Assembly: GCA_000507305.1 (NCBI GenBank)
Contig: DF239133.1
Location: 67,001 to 131,000 of the forward strand
Origin: Breviolum minutum Mf 1.05b.01
Lineage: Eukaryota > Sar > Dinophyceae > Suessiales > Symbiodiniaceae
Direction: 5' to 3'
DNA length: 64,000 nucleotides
The translations under genes were made by a program, and so were the position numbers. Shown here in pieces: positions 1 through 12,288 of the stretch (the stretch's first letter is position 1; each line of letters starts with the position of its first letter). The notes under the pieces were generated by a model, which did not search any database, was not told the origin of the DNA, and saw only the letters and a list, made by a program, of their open reading frames with translations.

Positions 1-825
1 ACAGAGGGTGAGAAGAAAGAGGAGTCACCCAAGAAAGAACCGGAAAAGAAGGTTGAATGGGTGGAGGTCGTCAAGAAGAAGAAGCGCACCAAGCGCACAG
101 ACATCAACATCATTGCCTCCGATATTTGTGGCCTTCCCGAAAAGATCTTGAACAAGCAGCAGGATGAAGAGACCGCGATGCAGGCCGACATGAAGGAAAT
201 CATCGAGACCGATGAGAAGAGAAACGACCTCGAGTCATACATCCTCACCATGCGGGACAAGTGCAGTGAGGGTGGCCAGTATGGCGTGTTCATTTCCTCT
301 GGAGATCGGGAGAAGTTGGAGTCAGAGTTGATGAAAGCCGAGGACTGGCTCTACGACTATGTTGATGCCACCAAGGTGCAGTATATCGAGAAGCTGGATG
401 AGCTCAAGAAGTTGGGTGATCCTGTGGTCTTCAGATTCAAGGAAGACGAGATGAGAGAAGACTGGATCAATGCCGTCAAAGGAACTATCACCAACTACAG
501 CGCAGCGGCAAAGAACCCTGGTGATACCTATGGCCACATCTCCCCGGACAAGCTGGAAAGCATTGTCAAGGAGTGTGACTCCCTATCCTCGTGGCTGGCG
601 GACATGCAGGGCAAACAAGCTGCCACTCCAAAGCATGAGAAGCCAGTGCTGATTTGTTCAGACCTGGAGAAAAAAAACCAGGATCTGGCGAAATTCGCTG
701 ATGAGATTTTGAGGGAACCAAAACCGAAGCCACCTGAGCCACCGGCTGAGACGACGCCTGAGGAGGCCGCTCCGGAGGCAAAACCCACCAGCCCAAAGGA
801 GGGTGATGTGGCGGACGTCGACTAG
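1..825 (+). CDS. HSP110: HSP110/HSPA4-type Hsp70-family chaperone, C-terminal part (5' end cut by window)
   Basis: The frame is open from base 1 to the TAG at 823-825, giving about 274 residues without a visible intron. It opens with an acidic/lysine-rich linker, then a basic run (VVKKKKRTKRTDI). A helical region follows with the HSP110 signatures MRDKCSEGG, EDWLYDY, YIEKLDELKKLGDPV and EDEMREDWINAV. In human HSPA4 the matching segments are MRDKLSGEY, ENWLYEDG and YVDKLAELKNLGQPI. The tail is a low-complexity Pro/Glu/Lys stretch ending in DVD. Proteins of this family are cytosolic nucleotide-exchange factors for Hsp70 and holdases for unfolded clients; the nucleotide-binding domain must lie upstream of the window. 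The exon is G+C richer and far longer than any other exon in the window. No ER-retention KDEL-type end is present, so the cytosolic HSP110 branch fits better than the ER paralogue HYOU1. Confidence 0.93.
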   Translation, partial: TEGEKKEESPKKEPEKKVEWVEVVKKKKRTKRTDINIIASDICGLPEKILNKQQDEETAMQADMKEIIETDEKRNDLESYILTMRDKCSEGGQYGVFISSGDREKLESELMKAEDWLYDYVDATKVQYIEKLDELKKLGDPVVFRFKEDEMREDWINAVKGTITNYSAAAKNPGDTYGHISPDKLESIVKECDSLSSWLADMQGKQAATPKHEKPVLICSDLEKKNQDLAKFADEILREPKPKPPEPPAETTPEEAAPEAKPTSPKEGDVADVD

Positions 826-3796
826 TCGCCAAAAACGGCATCAACTCTTCACCAGAAAGGAAGGGTTGAAGGATGTACAGTGCCCATTCAGTTGTACCAA
901 TGTGAAGCTGTCATATCGACAGCCAATCCCGAACTTTGGTAGTTTTGCTAAGGCACCATATACCATGCAAGATCGTGTAAAATGTTATGGCAGCCAGGCG
1001 CCGTTTACTTGGGAGGTGTTGTACATGTTTCAGGCTAAGTGATGACGTCAACTCAGTCACTGTGGGATTGTGCATTTGCTTGTCGTTGCTTGTTTTGTCA
1101 GTGGAGCTGTACGTACGCTACACCGCTAGAAACCAGCTGAACGATGGCATTCCAAAAGAAAAGTAGTCTCCCACTGATGCAAGGACGACGAGGAGCCCAT
1201 GAATTTTGACCGGGAGGCACGTTTCCGGGAAAGGCAAAGGCAAAAGATGCACAGGAACCGAGGGTACTGGTATGATATATCTATGTATACATAGTATCAT
1301 TCTACAACTATACTTGTGATGTTAAGACAATTGTATATAGTTGTAATCATGGCCCATGTAGTTTTACAACCAGTTATATTCCCTTGTTTACGGTTTGAAA
1401 CGAAAGAATGTAGTGATAACGTGAATGAAGAGTAATCAATGTGATTACGCCACATTTCTCTCAAGGGTGGGTAGGGTGGGCAACAAACATGTAGACATAT
1501 ACATATATATCATGTATATTCTTTGATTCAAAGCACATGTATATTCTTTGATTCAATAGATAGTTGAAGAATCATGTATATTCTTTGATTCAAAGTACAT
1601 CTAGGTTAACTACAGTCTTGGGTCAATCATACCTACGCCCGAGTTGTAAGTAAGTTGGGTGTATCCCAGTCCTACAAACAGTCAAATGACATTTTCATTT
1701 TTAGTGGGTAGGTTGGTGGGTCCCTTCTTCATGAGACAAGGACACGCCAAGAATATAAATACCTAATGATACCTATATGAAAACAGGATTCACCTGAGAT
1801 GAGCATTCTGCTACCAAAGCTATCCATTTCTTGACCCGTAAACATCAGGTGGTCCATTTCGAGGAGGGCACCGCAGAACCTTTGCGCACAGCAAAGCGCC
1901 CGAACCCCAGCGACAAAACGCCAGCGGTTATCCTGGATGAAGTCCACTTGGTGAATTGAATGATGTGTTGATTAGGAACAAGCTTTAAAGTACTTTAAAG
2001 GGTGAAGTCAGCACTTCAGGAAGATTTCCAGGTTGACAGTTCTGTCGGATGGGTCAACACTTTCAGATTAATTATGTATTCATTTGACAATAGAGAATTC
2101 CACCCCTGGCAAAGGAAAAACGTCCAGCAATGCTGCAATATTTCTTACATCAAATTTCAAAAAAGGGCAGTCATGAGATCGAGTAGCCCAATGGGTATGG
2201 CTCAAAATTATCAATTCCCAAGAAAGGATGATTGGAACACTAAACATGACAAAATCCGTGTAAAGTGTTACCCCCATTTTGAGGCATATTCAAATCGGCG
2301 GACCAAAAAGCCCGCAAATTGGTTTGTCTGAAAGTAGGGGTTACATACTCATTCATGGGGGATCCACCATGTGGGATGATTTGAATCATCAGTGTTATAC
2401 AATGAATTTTGAAAGACATATTCATATACATATAGTTACATAATCAATGTGAGTTTAGCAATTCTATGAACCAATATGCTTCTAGGGTTGCGATTCTGCC
2501 AACAGGTCGAGAATGGCGGCCACCAACACCACATCCTGCTCAATCTGCAGAGGTTTGCATGGTGGTGGAAAGTGATGTCAAGTTCACTCCAACAGGAAAT
2601 ACTCCAAGCTGGTGAATCATTATAATTTAGCCAGATACTTGATGCTGGGTTCAGAAAGGCAACAAATTCGAGAATGTTTGATACCGGTGTAGAGTAATAC
2701 AGGGACCCTATACTGAAAGGCAAGGATCTGATCTTGTACAGCTTGTCTTACTTGTAAAGGCAGCTAAAGACCATGGGCATGGTTAAAATATATGCTGAAA
2801 TTCCCAAAAAATCAGCAAAATGTGAGGCCCCTTTAGTATCCTACAGGGTACGTTTGGCGATCCAGCTTTGCGTGCATTGCGGCATTGGGTTCAGCTTTGG
2901 ATTGGGCTGAAGATGATTTTTTTCCAACATTTTAACTTCAATGGCAATTTGTGGGAATTATATATGTCTAGAAAAACCATCTACATGTATATTTTTCGAA
3001 TGGAAGCTAGGGATGGGGAGGCCATTTCGCGGCACCCCATAAAGATTGGTAAAGGAAACTCCGAAATCCCACGCCAGGTGGCCAGGCGGACCAATCCTGC
3101 TACACAGCGTGCTTTCAAAGAACGCTTGGGCTTACAGGCACATCACCCAGTGGCGAAGCGAGACCTGTTGATTTGTCCACCAAATCTGGTGCTCATGAGT
3201 TGGGATGGTCAGAACCCTGGTCAATGAATTCAAAATATTTACCAAAATATATTTTTTGGGGTATACGTACGGTATATTACATATGTCTGTCAACTGGTTC
3301 TCCAGATTTTGTCAACATCACTCTGGTGTTGTGTTGTAACCGCTGGTGTGAAGTTCAGGTTGGGGTGCTCCGAAATTGATTCTTACCCCCTATTCGAGCA
3401 GGGTTTGCTGCACAAAAATTCAGCATTGCCCACCAACATGGGAATCCTCTTCTACTCTCAGCTGCCCTTGGTTTGGAGAGAATCCCGAGCAATGCTGGGC
3501 TATCGGAATGTATCAAAGTCAGGCTCCTCGACAACGTGGTCTGAAGTTCGACTGGCTAGGCCAGAGTTGCCTTGCAGAGTGTTAGTTTTGTGGGCAATGT
3601 GTCTGTGCCTTTTTCTCAAAACTTGAAAAGTGTAATGACCTCTCCCGTTTATCAACCGTCGGTCTTAAAAGGGGGTATGGTGTTTCATTATTATTTCATC
3701 ACCATTTTCCCGTCACTTTTAGACCTCTTTTGTTCCAAGTGCCAAGTTGCCCAGCATGGGAGAGCCATCTGAGCCAGGATGGGGATAGTCCGATAG
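826..3796. other. Intergenic region, no convincing gene
   Basis: About 3 kb of AT-rich sequence after the chaperone stop. It should hold the 3' UTR of that gene, and somewhere the promoter and first exons of the MCM9-like gene. No poly(A) signal or promoter motif stands out; dinoflagellates usually lack both AATAAA and TATA boxes. Short open stretches exist, for example an ATG at 2513 that begins MAATNTTS and stays open to 2567, and 3080-3120 with a CAG|G-like edge. None could be tied to a family. A threefold 21-base repeat lies at 1511-1593. Confidence 0.5.
1511..1593. repeat. Three dispersed copies of a 21-base unit
   Basis: The unit CATGTATATTCTTTGATTCA plus one A occurs exactly at 1511-1531, 1536-1556 and 1573-1593. 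The copies are separated by 4 and 16 bases. They are perfect and in direct orientation, in otherwise unremarkable AT-rich DNA downstream of the chaperone gene. No function can be read from them. Confidence 0.85.
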
Positions 3797-3885
3797 CCAT
3801 CCTGAACGAACGCGACAGGGTCGGCAAAGTCCCAAGATTGCCGGAAGATACCTCTGGAATCGCGATATGTACATATGGCATCGTA
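3797..3885 (+). CDS. Candidate upstream exon of the MCM9-like gene (N-terminal OB-fold region)
   Basis: After an AG at 3795-3796 the frame reads ILNERDRVGKVPRLPED and stays open to the TGA at 3886. MCM proteins carry, just before their OB-fold turn, a stretch like QE...VGxIPRxMxVxLxDDLVD; human MCM9 has [20 protein letters not shown]. The VGKVPR core and its position about 1.4 kb upstream of certain MCM exons make it a plausible MCM9 exon. The match is short and the 3' edge of the exon is not resolved, so this is a suggestion only. Confidence 0.35.
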
Positions 3886-5266
3886 TGATATCGTACGGCT
3901 GTGCGCCGTACCTAGCATGGAACTCAGTGATTGGAGTGGAGCAATGGGCAACATGGCTTGATATGATTTGGTCCATCAATTGGAGAGAAAAGAAATATAG
4001 CACAAGCTAGAGAGAGAGTTCGCCGGATGCCGGATGCTGTGCATGAACTGTATATTCTCTTACTTTTGCCGAAAGCGCTATACGGTCACTATCCGTGATT
4101 ATGTACCAAGCAAAGACACCGGAGTCGCATTGTTTCACAAGTCACCAAACATCAGATGGCATGTTGTAAATACAAGTAAGAGCACTAGGCTATTTTCCTT
4201 GATGTCCTTATTATTACTACTCATGCTTTTCTCGATCTTTTCTCGCTGTGAATCATTTCTAGTTTGCTATTAACATCTGTGAATCGCATGTTGTACAGTT
4301 GCAGAAAAGTAAATTGTTAAGAAACACTCTCGCTCTGGGATCCAGTGGCCAGTTTCACCTTGGCTATCCAAAATGGGTAGTGAAAAAAAGCACCGCTGCA
4401 CTTGTTGCTGGCAGTTCAAATGCTAATTCATGTGGAATGACAATTTTTGCCAAACTTTCTTTCAATCAGAGCCATCATACAGTATCATACTAGTCAACAT
4501 CCAGCATTCACTACATGAGCTGTGTTTCCTTCAGGTCTCATTCTGACTTAAGATATTGCCTCCCTGCTTCTAATCAGACCCAACATATGTTCCTGGAAGA
4601 TGAGCCATGAGCCGCGAATGTTTTCGATTTGGCCAGCATTGGCCAGCCTACCGAGCCATGTTTTTTTTTCTGAACGCAAACCTGCCATTTCTTGCTCACC
4701 GAAACCGAAACCATCCGAAACCTACTCAAAAGATCTTAAAGGTCCAGCTGACGATCCGCAAGTAGCAAATAACTTGGCTTATCTTCCCTGGAAGTTGTGA
4801 ATTCATGTGAATACCAGTCACCGGTCCTCTCATCAGCTGGTGAGTTACAGTAGATTCAATATGTACTTTCTGATGGATATAGCCCTAGACCTGGAAATCT
4901 GTAGAATCGCAACGGTAGTACCTCAGACCAACATGGAACATATTCAGTCACCCAACGAGGGTTCCTTGTCTTTTTCTTAGGAGATTGATATCTTGATACA
5001 TCCATTGGACTGGTTGGTTTATGAGGTTTCCTATCAAGGCTTCCTAAAATCCCTGTAGAACCAAGCTGTACAAACCCATCCATCAAAAACAGTTAAAAAA
5101 CCAACAGTTGTGTTTTTCTTGGGGTCACGGCACTGAACACTTCTCTTCTTATCCTCACCAGTAGAGAAGATTTCACTCATTACCCAGAACCAACCCCTAA
5201 AACAGCTACCTGTAGCGGATGGAACTGAAGGAACTGACGGGAATCTCCTCAAGGAATCTCCCAAAG

Positions 5267-8200
5267 GTTGATAGATCTCCATGGGAGGCCATGGAGCAAC
5301 AGAGCATCTCAGTGGCCAAATCAGGCATTGCCTGCCAGCTGAGGCGAGATCAGCAACTGGAAGTTGGTGATATCGTGTGAAATTTCGGTGAATTCCCAAT
5401 GATCTCACATGACTTCACTGTAAAATCAGGTCATAAGATATTTATACCGGAATCATCCCGCAAATAGCTTTATTTCAGGAAAACGGGAGGTTGTTTTGAA
5501 ATGGTGGAGATGGATAGGAACACCTTGGGATCGACCGGTATGAACCTGTTGTGAAGGTTGGAACTTTCATCTCGGTGGTTTTAAAGATGTTGTATTTTCA
5601 CATATTTTTTGCCGTGATCCTTGGAAAGGGGTTGCCCCACCTTTGCTCATTGATTATCTTTTCTGAGTTGAGTCAACCATCCGGATGTGGTGTGTTTAGA
5701 GGGAAGGGGTCTCGAGTACCAACAGAGGATTCGCCACTTGGTATGATTTAGAATCCCCACAGTAAGACCCATCCACAAATGCAATGGGTACACAAAGTTC
5801 CAGCCAACCTTTTGATAAACAGCAAATACCTGCAAAGAATCACATATATAAATTCATTAATATTTTGACCATCCCCAAACTGCTTTTTATTCGGATAAAA
5901 AAGAGGCTCATCTTTCCTCTACATGCTCCAACTCCCTCAGGACTCGCTGCAGCATCATTGCAGCGCAGAGCTGGACACCAGGTGGATGCACCTTGAAAGA
6001 GGCCTTGATGGAAGAAATGTTGCAGCAGTTGGGATAGACGGGATTTTGTGGCAGATGTACTGTAGTGATTTATACATTTTTTTTTGTCTAGCAGTATCAC
6101 AGCAGAATCCGGCCACGGGTTTCACAAAGAATGAATTGACCAACAGCTTGTCTTTTCATTTCAATCTCGAACCAGCAAACCTGGTGAATGGATAGTGATG
6201 TTTACACCATCGAGATGGGTCGATGTCATGGGTGACATAGATGATAGATCCAGCTGGATTGGACGCGATGGTTGGCGGTAAAAGCATCCCCACAAGGTTG
6301 GTTCCAAATTTCGGAAATGTTTATGAAATTTATGGAATTCTGTTTTTGTCGGCTGGTTGGTGAAATATGAATACTTGACGAGATGGATGGTGTTGTTGGA
6401 TCCACTCCAGCAGTAACTGGTCTAGGGTTTTGCCATCAAGAGTATGTTGAGATGGTAAGACTCGGTGACCTAAAAGAACAAAGCAGTGAAAGCAGGTCGG
6501 TTCAATGCAGTTTGAAGTTAGAATGTTTGCTTATAATTACATCATCATTTAAATGGATGCGAACGGAATGTGACTACACTTGAACGCCAGGGAGGGGCCA
6601 AGAGGACATTCTACCCTTGCTGAGTTTTTTGACGAACAACCCAATGCAACGGACCAACTGAAGGTTTGCAGACTCAATTCAAACAACAATCAGCACAGCA
6701 TGGAAACATACTTGATCGGCGGTTGGGCACTTGTGCCAGACCATGCCAGACCAATCCATTGAATCAAAAAAGACAAGGATTACAATGCGAAGTCATCCTA
6801 TTTTGGTTTCTAATTTCATTTTTGTTGGTCCCTACTACCAGCACTATTGCAAGTCTCTCCATGTGTCTCCTTTTTCGGTTTTGTTGGTGTCTGGAAGATC
6901 CTCTCTGCAGTGCGTCATTGAAAGAACTTGTTCCAAAGTATTCAATCATGAGTTACACAGTTATGCACATGTATCATCTGGAAACTTCAACACTCCCGCC
7001 CCTCCCCCCCAAAAAACCTCTCCAAATCTAGATTCTAAAACTACCCAAATCAGCATCGGCAAGCCCCTCCCCACTTCGTCCCAAACATCAGCACCGCGAG
7101 TTGTCGGGTTTGGCGGAACCTTTGCTGAGTCGTTTCGACTTGGCTTTTGCAGTCCGAAGCCAAGGTGCGGGGAAGACATGAATGGTTGAATGGTAGGGGT
7201 GTACATTCACCGTACTGATTGGAATCCCTAATAAAAGGATGATCTTTTCCGTGCATAGCCACTTTTCATCATCGCGCACATGAAACCATAATAGGTTGTT
7301 GCGTCTATTAGACTATACAGCAATATTGATCATGTCCTACATCACATAAGTATATCACTTCTCAATCAGGGATGGTGATATATAGACTCCCCATCCACCT
7401 GCCTGGTTGTGTAGTTATCATCCTTTTGGATGAACAACTTCATCCTCTACACATAGGATAGTCCAGTACGCCAAGGAACCCCTCATCAGCCTACCATAGA
7501 TACGCTTCCTGATATCAGGGATGATTTTGTCATACGACGATCCCATGGCCAGAAAAAACAGTAAAACACAAACCAAGAAGTGAACATGCAGAAGATGAAG
7601 TCTTAGGCATTTGCACAGGTTGGGACAGAAAGTTTGTCAAAGATTGGGGCAATTCCTTTGTCCAGGCGGAGATGAAGGCATCATCACATCGATCCTGAAT
7701 GCCGGCGACGGTGAAGATGCAGGTCCATGCCTCATTCCAATAAACTACATTAGGGTGAAACCGTACTGACCAGCCTCTATCATCTATCAAGTCTGGACGT
7801 TTGATATGGGTTACTTGGATAAATCAAGACATGGGAGGCAGGTGCCATCTAATCTACTGTTGAGAAAGTGCCCCCTCCCTCACTTTCCCTGAACGAAGTT
7901 GATGCAGGTTTCACTGAAGCTTTGGAGCCTGAACGAATGAAGGACTGGGAAAGTTGTTGATCCGTGCCGACCTGTCTCAGTTGAGATGGTAAGATGGCGC
8001 TTGAAGTCTTGAAGTGAGCAATTTGACTGGATGATTTATGTGGGATGAAATTACCTCAAGGGAGATAGGATTCTTATATTCCATCATTCCAATCCCTATT
8101 CAACTATCCAGATTTCATGACCATCTCGAGTTTTTTTACCTCAAGCTCCAGGGTTCAGTGGAAACATGGATGTGCTCTCAAGACGATATGGGTACACGGA

Positions 8201-9327
8201 GTAATTGTCCTCATGGGAGGAAGAACATTAGCTAAACCAAAATGTTATTTAATTGAAATTGTCGTATATTTTTTGTGATTCTTGATCATCCTTCAGGATT
8301 TCATTGTTGGGGCCAAACAATCTCCACTCCGAGAAACTGCCTGGGACTTGGCTAAGCATGTAGTGAACAGCTGTCCTGCATGGTGCAGATGGCAAGGCTC
8401 AAAATGATTGACTCTTAAGAGCTGGACCTGCCACTAAATGCACTAAATAAATCTAAAATAATCTAAATAATATGCTGATTTTGTTGCACCCTTGCCGCTT
8501 TTGAGCCAGTTTGTCATATGAGTATCCGACGAAATTAGCGGACGATTCAGAGTAGTAAGGAGCGGTTTTGAACTTTGAAGTAGCTTACCACACCTTCATG
8601 ACTCATGACTGATTGGTGGACCCCCTAGTTTGGTGATTTCATTTTCCTCAGATGATTTTGTCCGCAGCTCATATCTCTTCAGGCCGATGATGCTTCCCAC
8701 CTGCTGGATGCATACTACCGGAAACTGAAGCGAGGTGCTCTCACATGCAAAGGATGGAAAGAGATCTTGATCCATACACTTCTCCAACAAAACTGCTGGT
8801 CCCTAAAGACCAGCAAATCATTTGCTCCTACCTTTTTTCATTGCTACCATCCATGAATTGACCACAAACACGCAGGTGGTTGCTTTGCTACTCGGCCTGA
8901 GCTAGCTATGATGGAAGGTCATGAACCACTCCCCAAAGTGGTAGTTGAGGGATTGCCGCAATGCCCTGGCTATGATTTATCCATATCCAGCCAGATGGAT
9001 GTGAAGAGAAATGATTCAATCAGAGTTATCACAAGATATCAAAAGAAGGTCTTTGTCAGGTCCATTTAATCATTTCATCCAAGCTGAAAAATGGCACTCA
9101 ACGATAGATGAACAGTTTGGTCAAGTGCTTTTTTCCAGCTAGACTTTTGCCAGTTGCCATTGCTGTTACAGTATATGTCTCCAGGTTTCTCAGTTTGCGC
9201 CTCCCCTGTGAACCACCAAATTGAATCTTCATGCTGCTCAGGCTGTGACCCCACGTATTTTGGAGAGCTTGATTCGATTGGCACGTGCCCATGCGCGGCT
9301 CTTACAGCACGGTGCGCCGGAATTCAG
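5267..9327 (+). CDS. MCM9: MCM9-like DNA-repair helicase (MCM family), several small exons
   Basis: Exons read so far: 5267-5343 (VDRSPWEAMEQQSISVAK..., GC donor GCGAGA); 5941 to about 6001 (TRCSIIAAQSWTPGG, joined to the previous exon through a split AGG codon); 7092-7164 (LAEPLLSRFDLAFAVR, the SRFD arginine finger); 8683-8734 (ADDASHLLDAYYRKLKR); 9242-9327 (VTPRILESLIRLARAHARL). The EAMEQQ...IAKAG helix, LLSRFDL and LESLIRLAEAHARL belong to the MCM AAA+ core and its C-terminal lid. The last block fits MCM9 (LLESLIRLAEAHARLMFR) better than MCM8. MCM9 works with MCM8 in homologous recombination and crosslink repair. Odd: the usual AANP after the second strand reads AAQSWTPGG. Walker A and Walker B exons were not found between 3.9 and 5.2 k. 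An extra exon at 8297-8359 is possible. Confidence 0.8.
8297..8359 (+). CDS. Possible additional MCM9-like exon
   Basis: The piece is bounded by CTTCAG before and GTAGTG after, open in phase 0 for 21 codons (DFIVGAKQSPLRETAWDLAK...). In human MCM9 the segment after SRFDL reads ...IISSFILENKG...EKLWSMEKM. The FI(V/L) start and the single Trp sit at comparable places, and the next exon (8683) also starts in phase 0. Against it, exon 7092-7164 appears to end in phase 1, so a small unseen exon or a different donor would be needed. Confidence 0.35.
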
Positions 9328-12288
9328 GGAGAGGAAATGGAATTGATTGGACTCAACTCGCTTTTCTCCGAGGGTTGTTGGAAGGGGAGTTAATATATCT
9401 TCCTGAAAGAGAGGTGAACATGGGAAGAGAAAATGTGTTCAAAAGCAACAGCCAGCAATTTATAATATGGTCTTGGTCCAGACTGGCTCTCAGATTCACA
9501 TGGATTTTGACGGACAATCTAGCAAGGCACAATCTGCAAATTGAAACCAACTTTGGTTACTAGGATGTCTGGCAACGGAACTTGGGATGGGATGGAGGGC
9601 AGGCAGCACAGATTTCTTTTGCTCTCGTTGATGGTCAGATACCATCCAACGTGAAGATGCCATTGCGGTGATCTTTCTGCACCAGGCCAATTTCCAATGG
9701 GCTGCAAATGACAGAGATTTCTCGGGAAGAATTTCAGCGTGACCTGAAATCTGAAAGTGTGGACCTCCAATTTCCAACAAGTTGATTTTGGCCATTTTTG
9801 GGTCGTGTAGGATGGGGAATCCTCCCCAAATGGCCAGAGTTTGATGAAACACCAGCTGATGAGCTGCGTTGAAATTTGTGGCCATTGGATCACAACTGCT
9901 GCCCATTTGTGGCCTATGGTTTTTCCAGATCTTGAAGATGCTGCCCTAATCTCCCCAATATGTCTTTTTGGGAATGATTAGATATTACAAAATTTCACCG
10001 AAACCTCCAAGATTGTTTTACTGATAAAAGGATCACTCAAAAATGCTAAAACATGCATGTTCTTCAACCTTTCCAACTTGCCAACAAAACAGCCAAAGCC
10101 AACCACAGCCTCCTGGATAAGTACAGTATCCAAAGGATCATCTTCTACTCACAGTTCTTCAAGGCACAATGGCAGATCATGATTACGCCTTCCGATGTTA
10201 TGAGTTGTTTCAGGTCGCATGGAGAAGCCACTCCCCGGATGAGGCCAAGTCAAAGTTCTCAGAAAGACCTCGTTTTTTGGAGGAATTAAACGTGATAAAA
10301 CTACCCTCTTTAGTGTGGATGATTTTAGATGGAATTCCGAATCCCTTAGTATAACAACCCTAGATTTCATGGGAAGGACATGTGGTCGGAAGTCTGTGAT
10401 ACAAAGAAAAGTGAGGCTGATTTCTTTCAGGCATGCAAAGCAACTTGAGGGCAATTTTTTCGTCTATAGTAATTAAGTGGTAACTTTAGCCCCACAAAAA
10501 TCAGCAGCAACACAGATTGCCGTACATACAACAAAATCGGACGCGATTCTTTCAGCGCCGCCTGGTGATGTATAATTATACAGTAGGCCCTGCTCTACCA
10601 GTTCGGTCCACTTTGTCCAGAGCATCTCTCACGCTTGGATTGCCCAGAACTGTTGGGAATGCAGATGTTTGTAGAAAGGTCAGAATTTCTGACGTATGTA
10701 CGTAAATCTATGCATAAAACTAGAGAAATATCATACTCTACACTACTGTAGAATGTGTCACTTATCCATTGCAGTTGTCATTTATCTATCATATATATCT
10801 TAAGATTACACACCACATGTCATGTATATATATATAGAAAAGGTTGTATTTCATTTCGTATGTATGTACTCATGTTCTTATACTTGAATCTCGAAAAACG
10901 TTGAAAACATATCAGGTCGTACCTTGGCATCTCCCCACATCATGAAATGTGATTCAGTTTAGCATCCTTGGCCATCTTGGTCACTGGTTTCATTAGGAGA
11001 TTTGCACTTGGTAAAAGATCAGTAGATGCCGCAGCTGACGTATAGTGTATTCAGTGTGTTCATGTATACAGTATAAATATAAATGTGTGTGTGTGATAAA
11101 CATGATACCTATATTATGTAATATATCGTAAGACTCTATGATATGAATGGATATGTATGGATATGTATGATATGTATCATATATAGCAGTATATATACAC
11201 CTCGTAGTTTGATATGTCAACAAAGATCCAACTCATCTCCAAGGCTTAGACCTGGGAAGTGACATCACCTCGGCAGTGGACTACCAGGTGCCCTAAGAGA
11301 TCGGTGTCGAAACCGTTGATTTTTCATTGTGCTTTGGGAAGCTCAAAAAAAAATGGGGCATTTGGGACAGTTGATATTTGGACATTTGATGTCTGGTTCA
11401 AAATCATTGACAGTTGATTGACCCTAAAAAGCTGGACTTATTCTATTTGATCAATTTTGAATTCATATTCTATAGGCGTGTCCATCACTGAAATCTGACT
11501 TATTTTGTGCTGAGGCGGTTTTGCCGTTTGTCCCCATAAGACATTGGCTCGGAATTGTTTGCCACCAGAAGATGCCATTGGAAACGGCAAAGCCATGGCT
11601 TTGATCTAGGGCCAAATCTACAATGTTTGAACTCTCTGCCCAGTGTATTTGGGGGTTGTATCCAGTTTCCTGAAAAAGTCATCTGAGAGCATTCAGGTTC
11701 CTGATCCTAAAACACTAGATTCTCCAGTCACAGTTGTTTTGCTTGTTTTGCGTGGTTTCTCATCTGAAACCTCCAAGCATCTTGCAGCATGTTTTTGATG
11801 GGGAAGAGTATGTCGGAATCCACCTAGTTTTTCTCAGTTAGACAGTTGAACATCTAGCTGTTCAACGTTCTAAGATGATTTTTAGTCTTGAGTCTTGAGT
11901 TTCTTGCTCACGTTTCTTGAAAAGTGGCACTTGCCATTGCATTGGTGTGAGGTGGTGGAAGGAGCAATTCTCTGGTCCTTGGGGAAGGAGACTGTCGCAG
12001 TAGCTGTAGCTTGCTGTAGCTGCCATGCAAACAGACTTGGTTTTAGACTTCCCTCGTTTCGACACACCCACAAAACTCAGAAAACTGCAATGTCCCAGCA
12101 ACCTGCAGCATTTGCTCTCGAAGAGATGCAGTGTAAGGAGCCAGGTTTGCATCAAAGTTGTTTCATCCAATTGGATTGGGAAAAGTTACACCAAATCTGA
12201 AAATTGTTCGTCTTGTGTATCCCAGATCCCTATGGTCACGTATGTCCAAATACTCTCCACCTCAGAAACAACCAAGCAATCTGTTGCC
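9328..12288. other. Intron or intergenic stretch with weak exon candidates
   Basis: This 3 kb should contain the end of the MCM9-like gene and the promoter of the next one. The best candidate exon is 10164-10213, between AAG| and CAG|GTCGCA, reading TMADHDYAFRCYELFQ. It could match the MCM9 segment VTLEDAITVVSVMESS, but only loosely. From about 10.8 to 11.2 kb the sequence is AT-rich with short TG and TATG runs. No stop codon for the helicase could be fixed. Confidence 0.4.
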
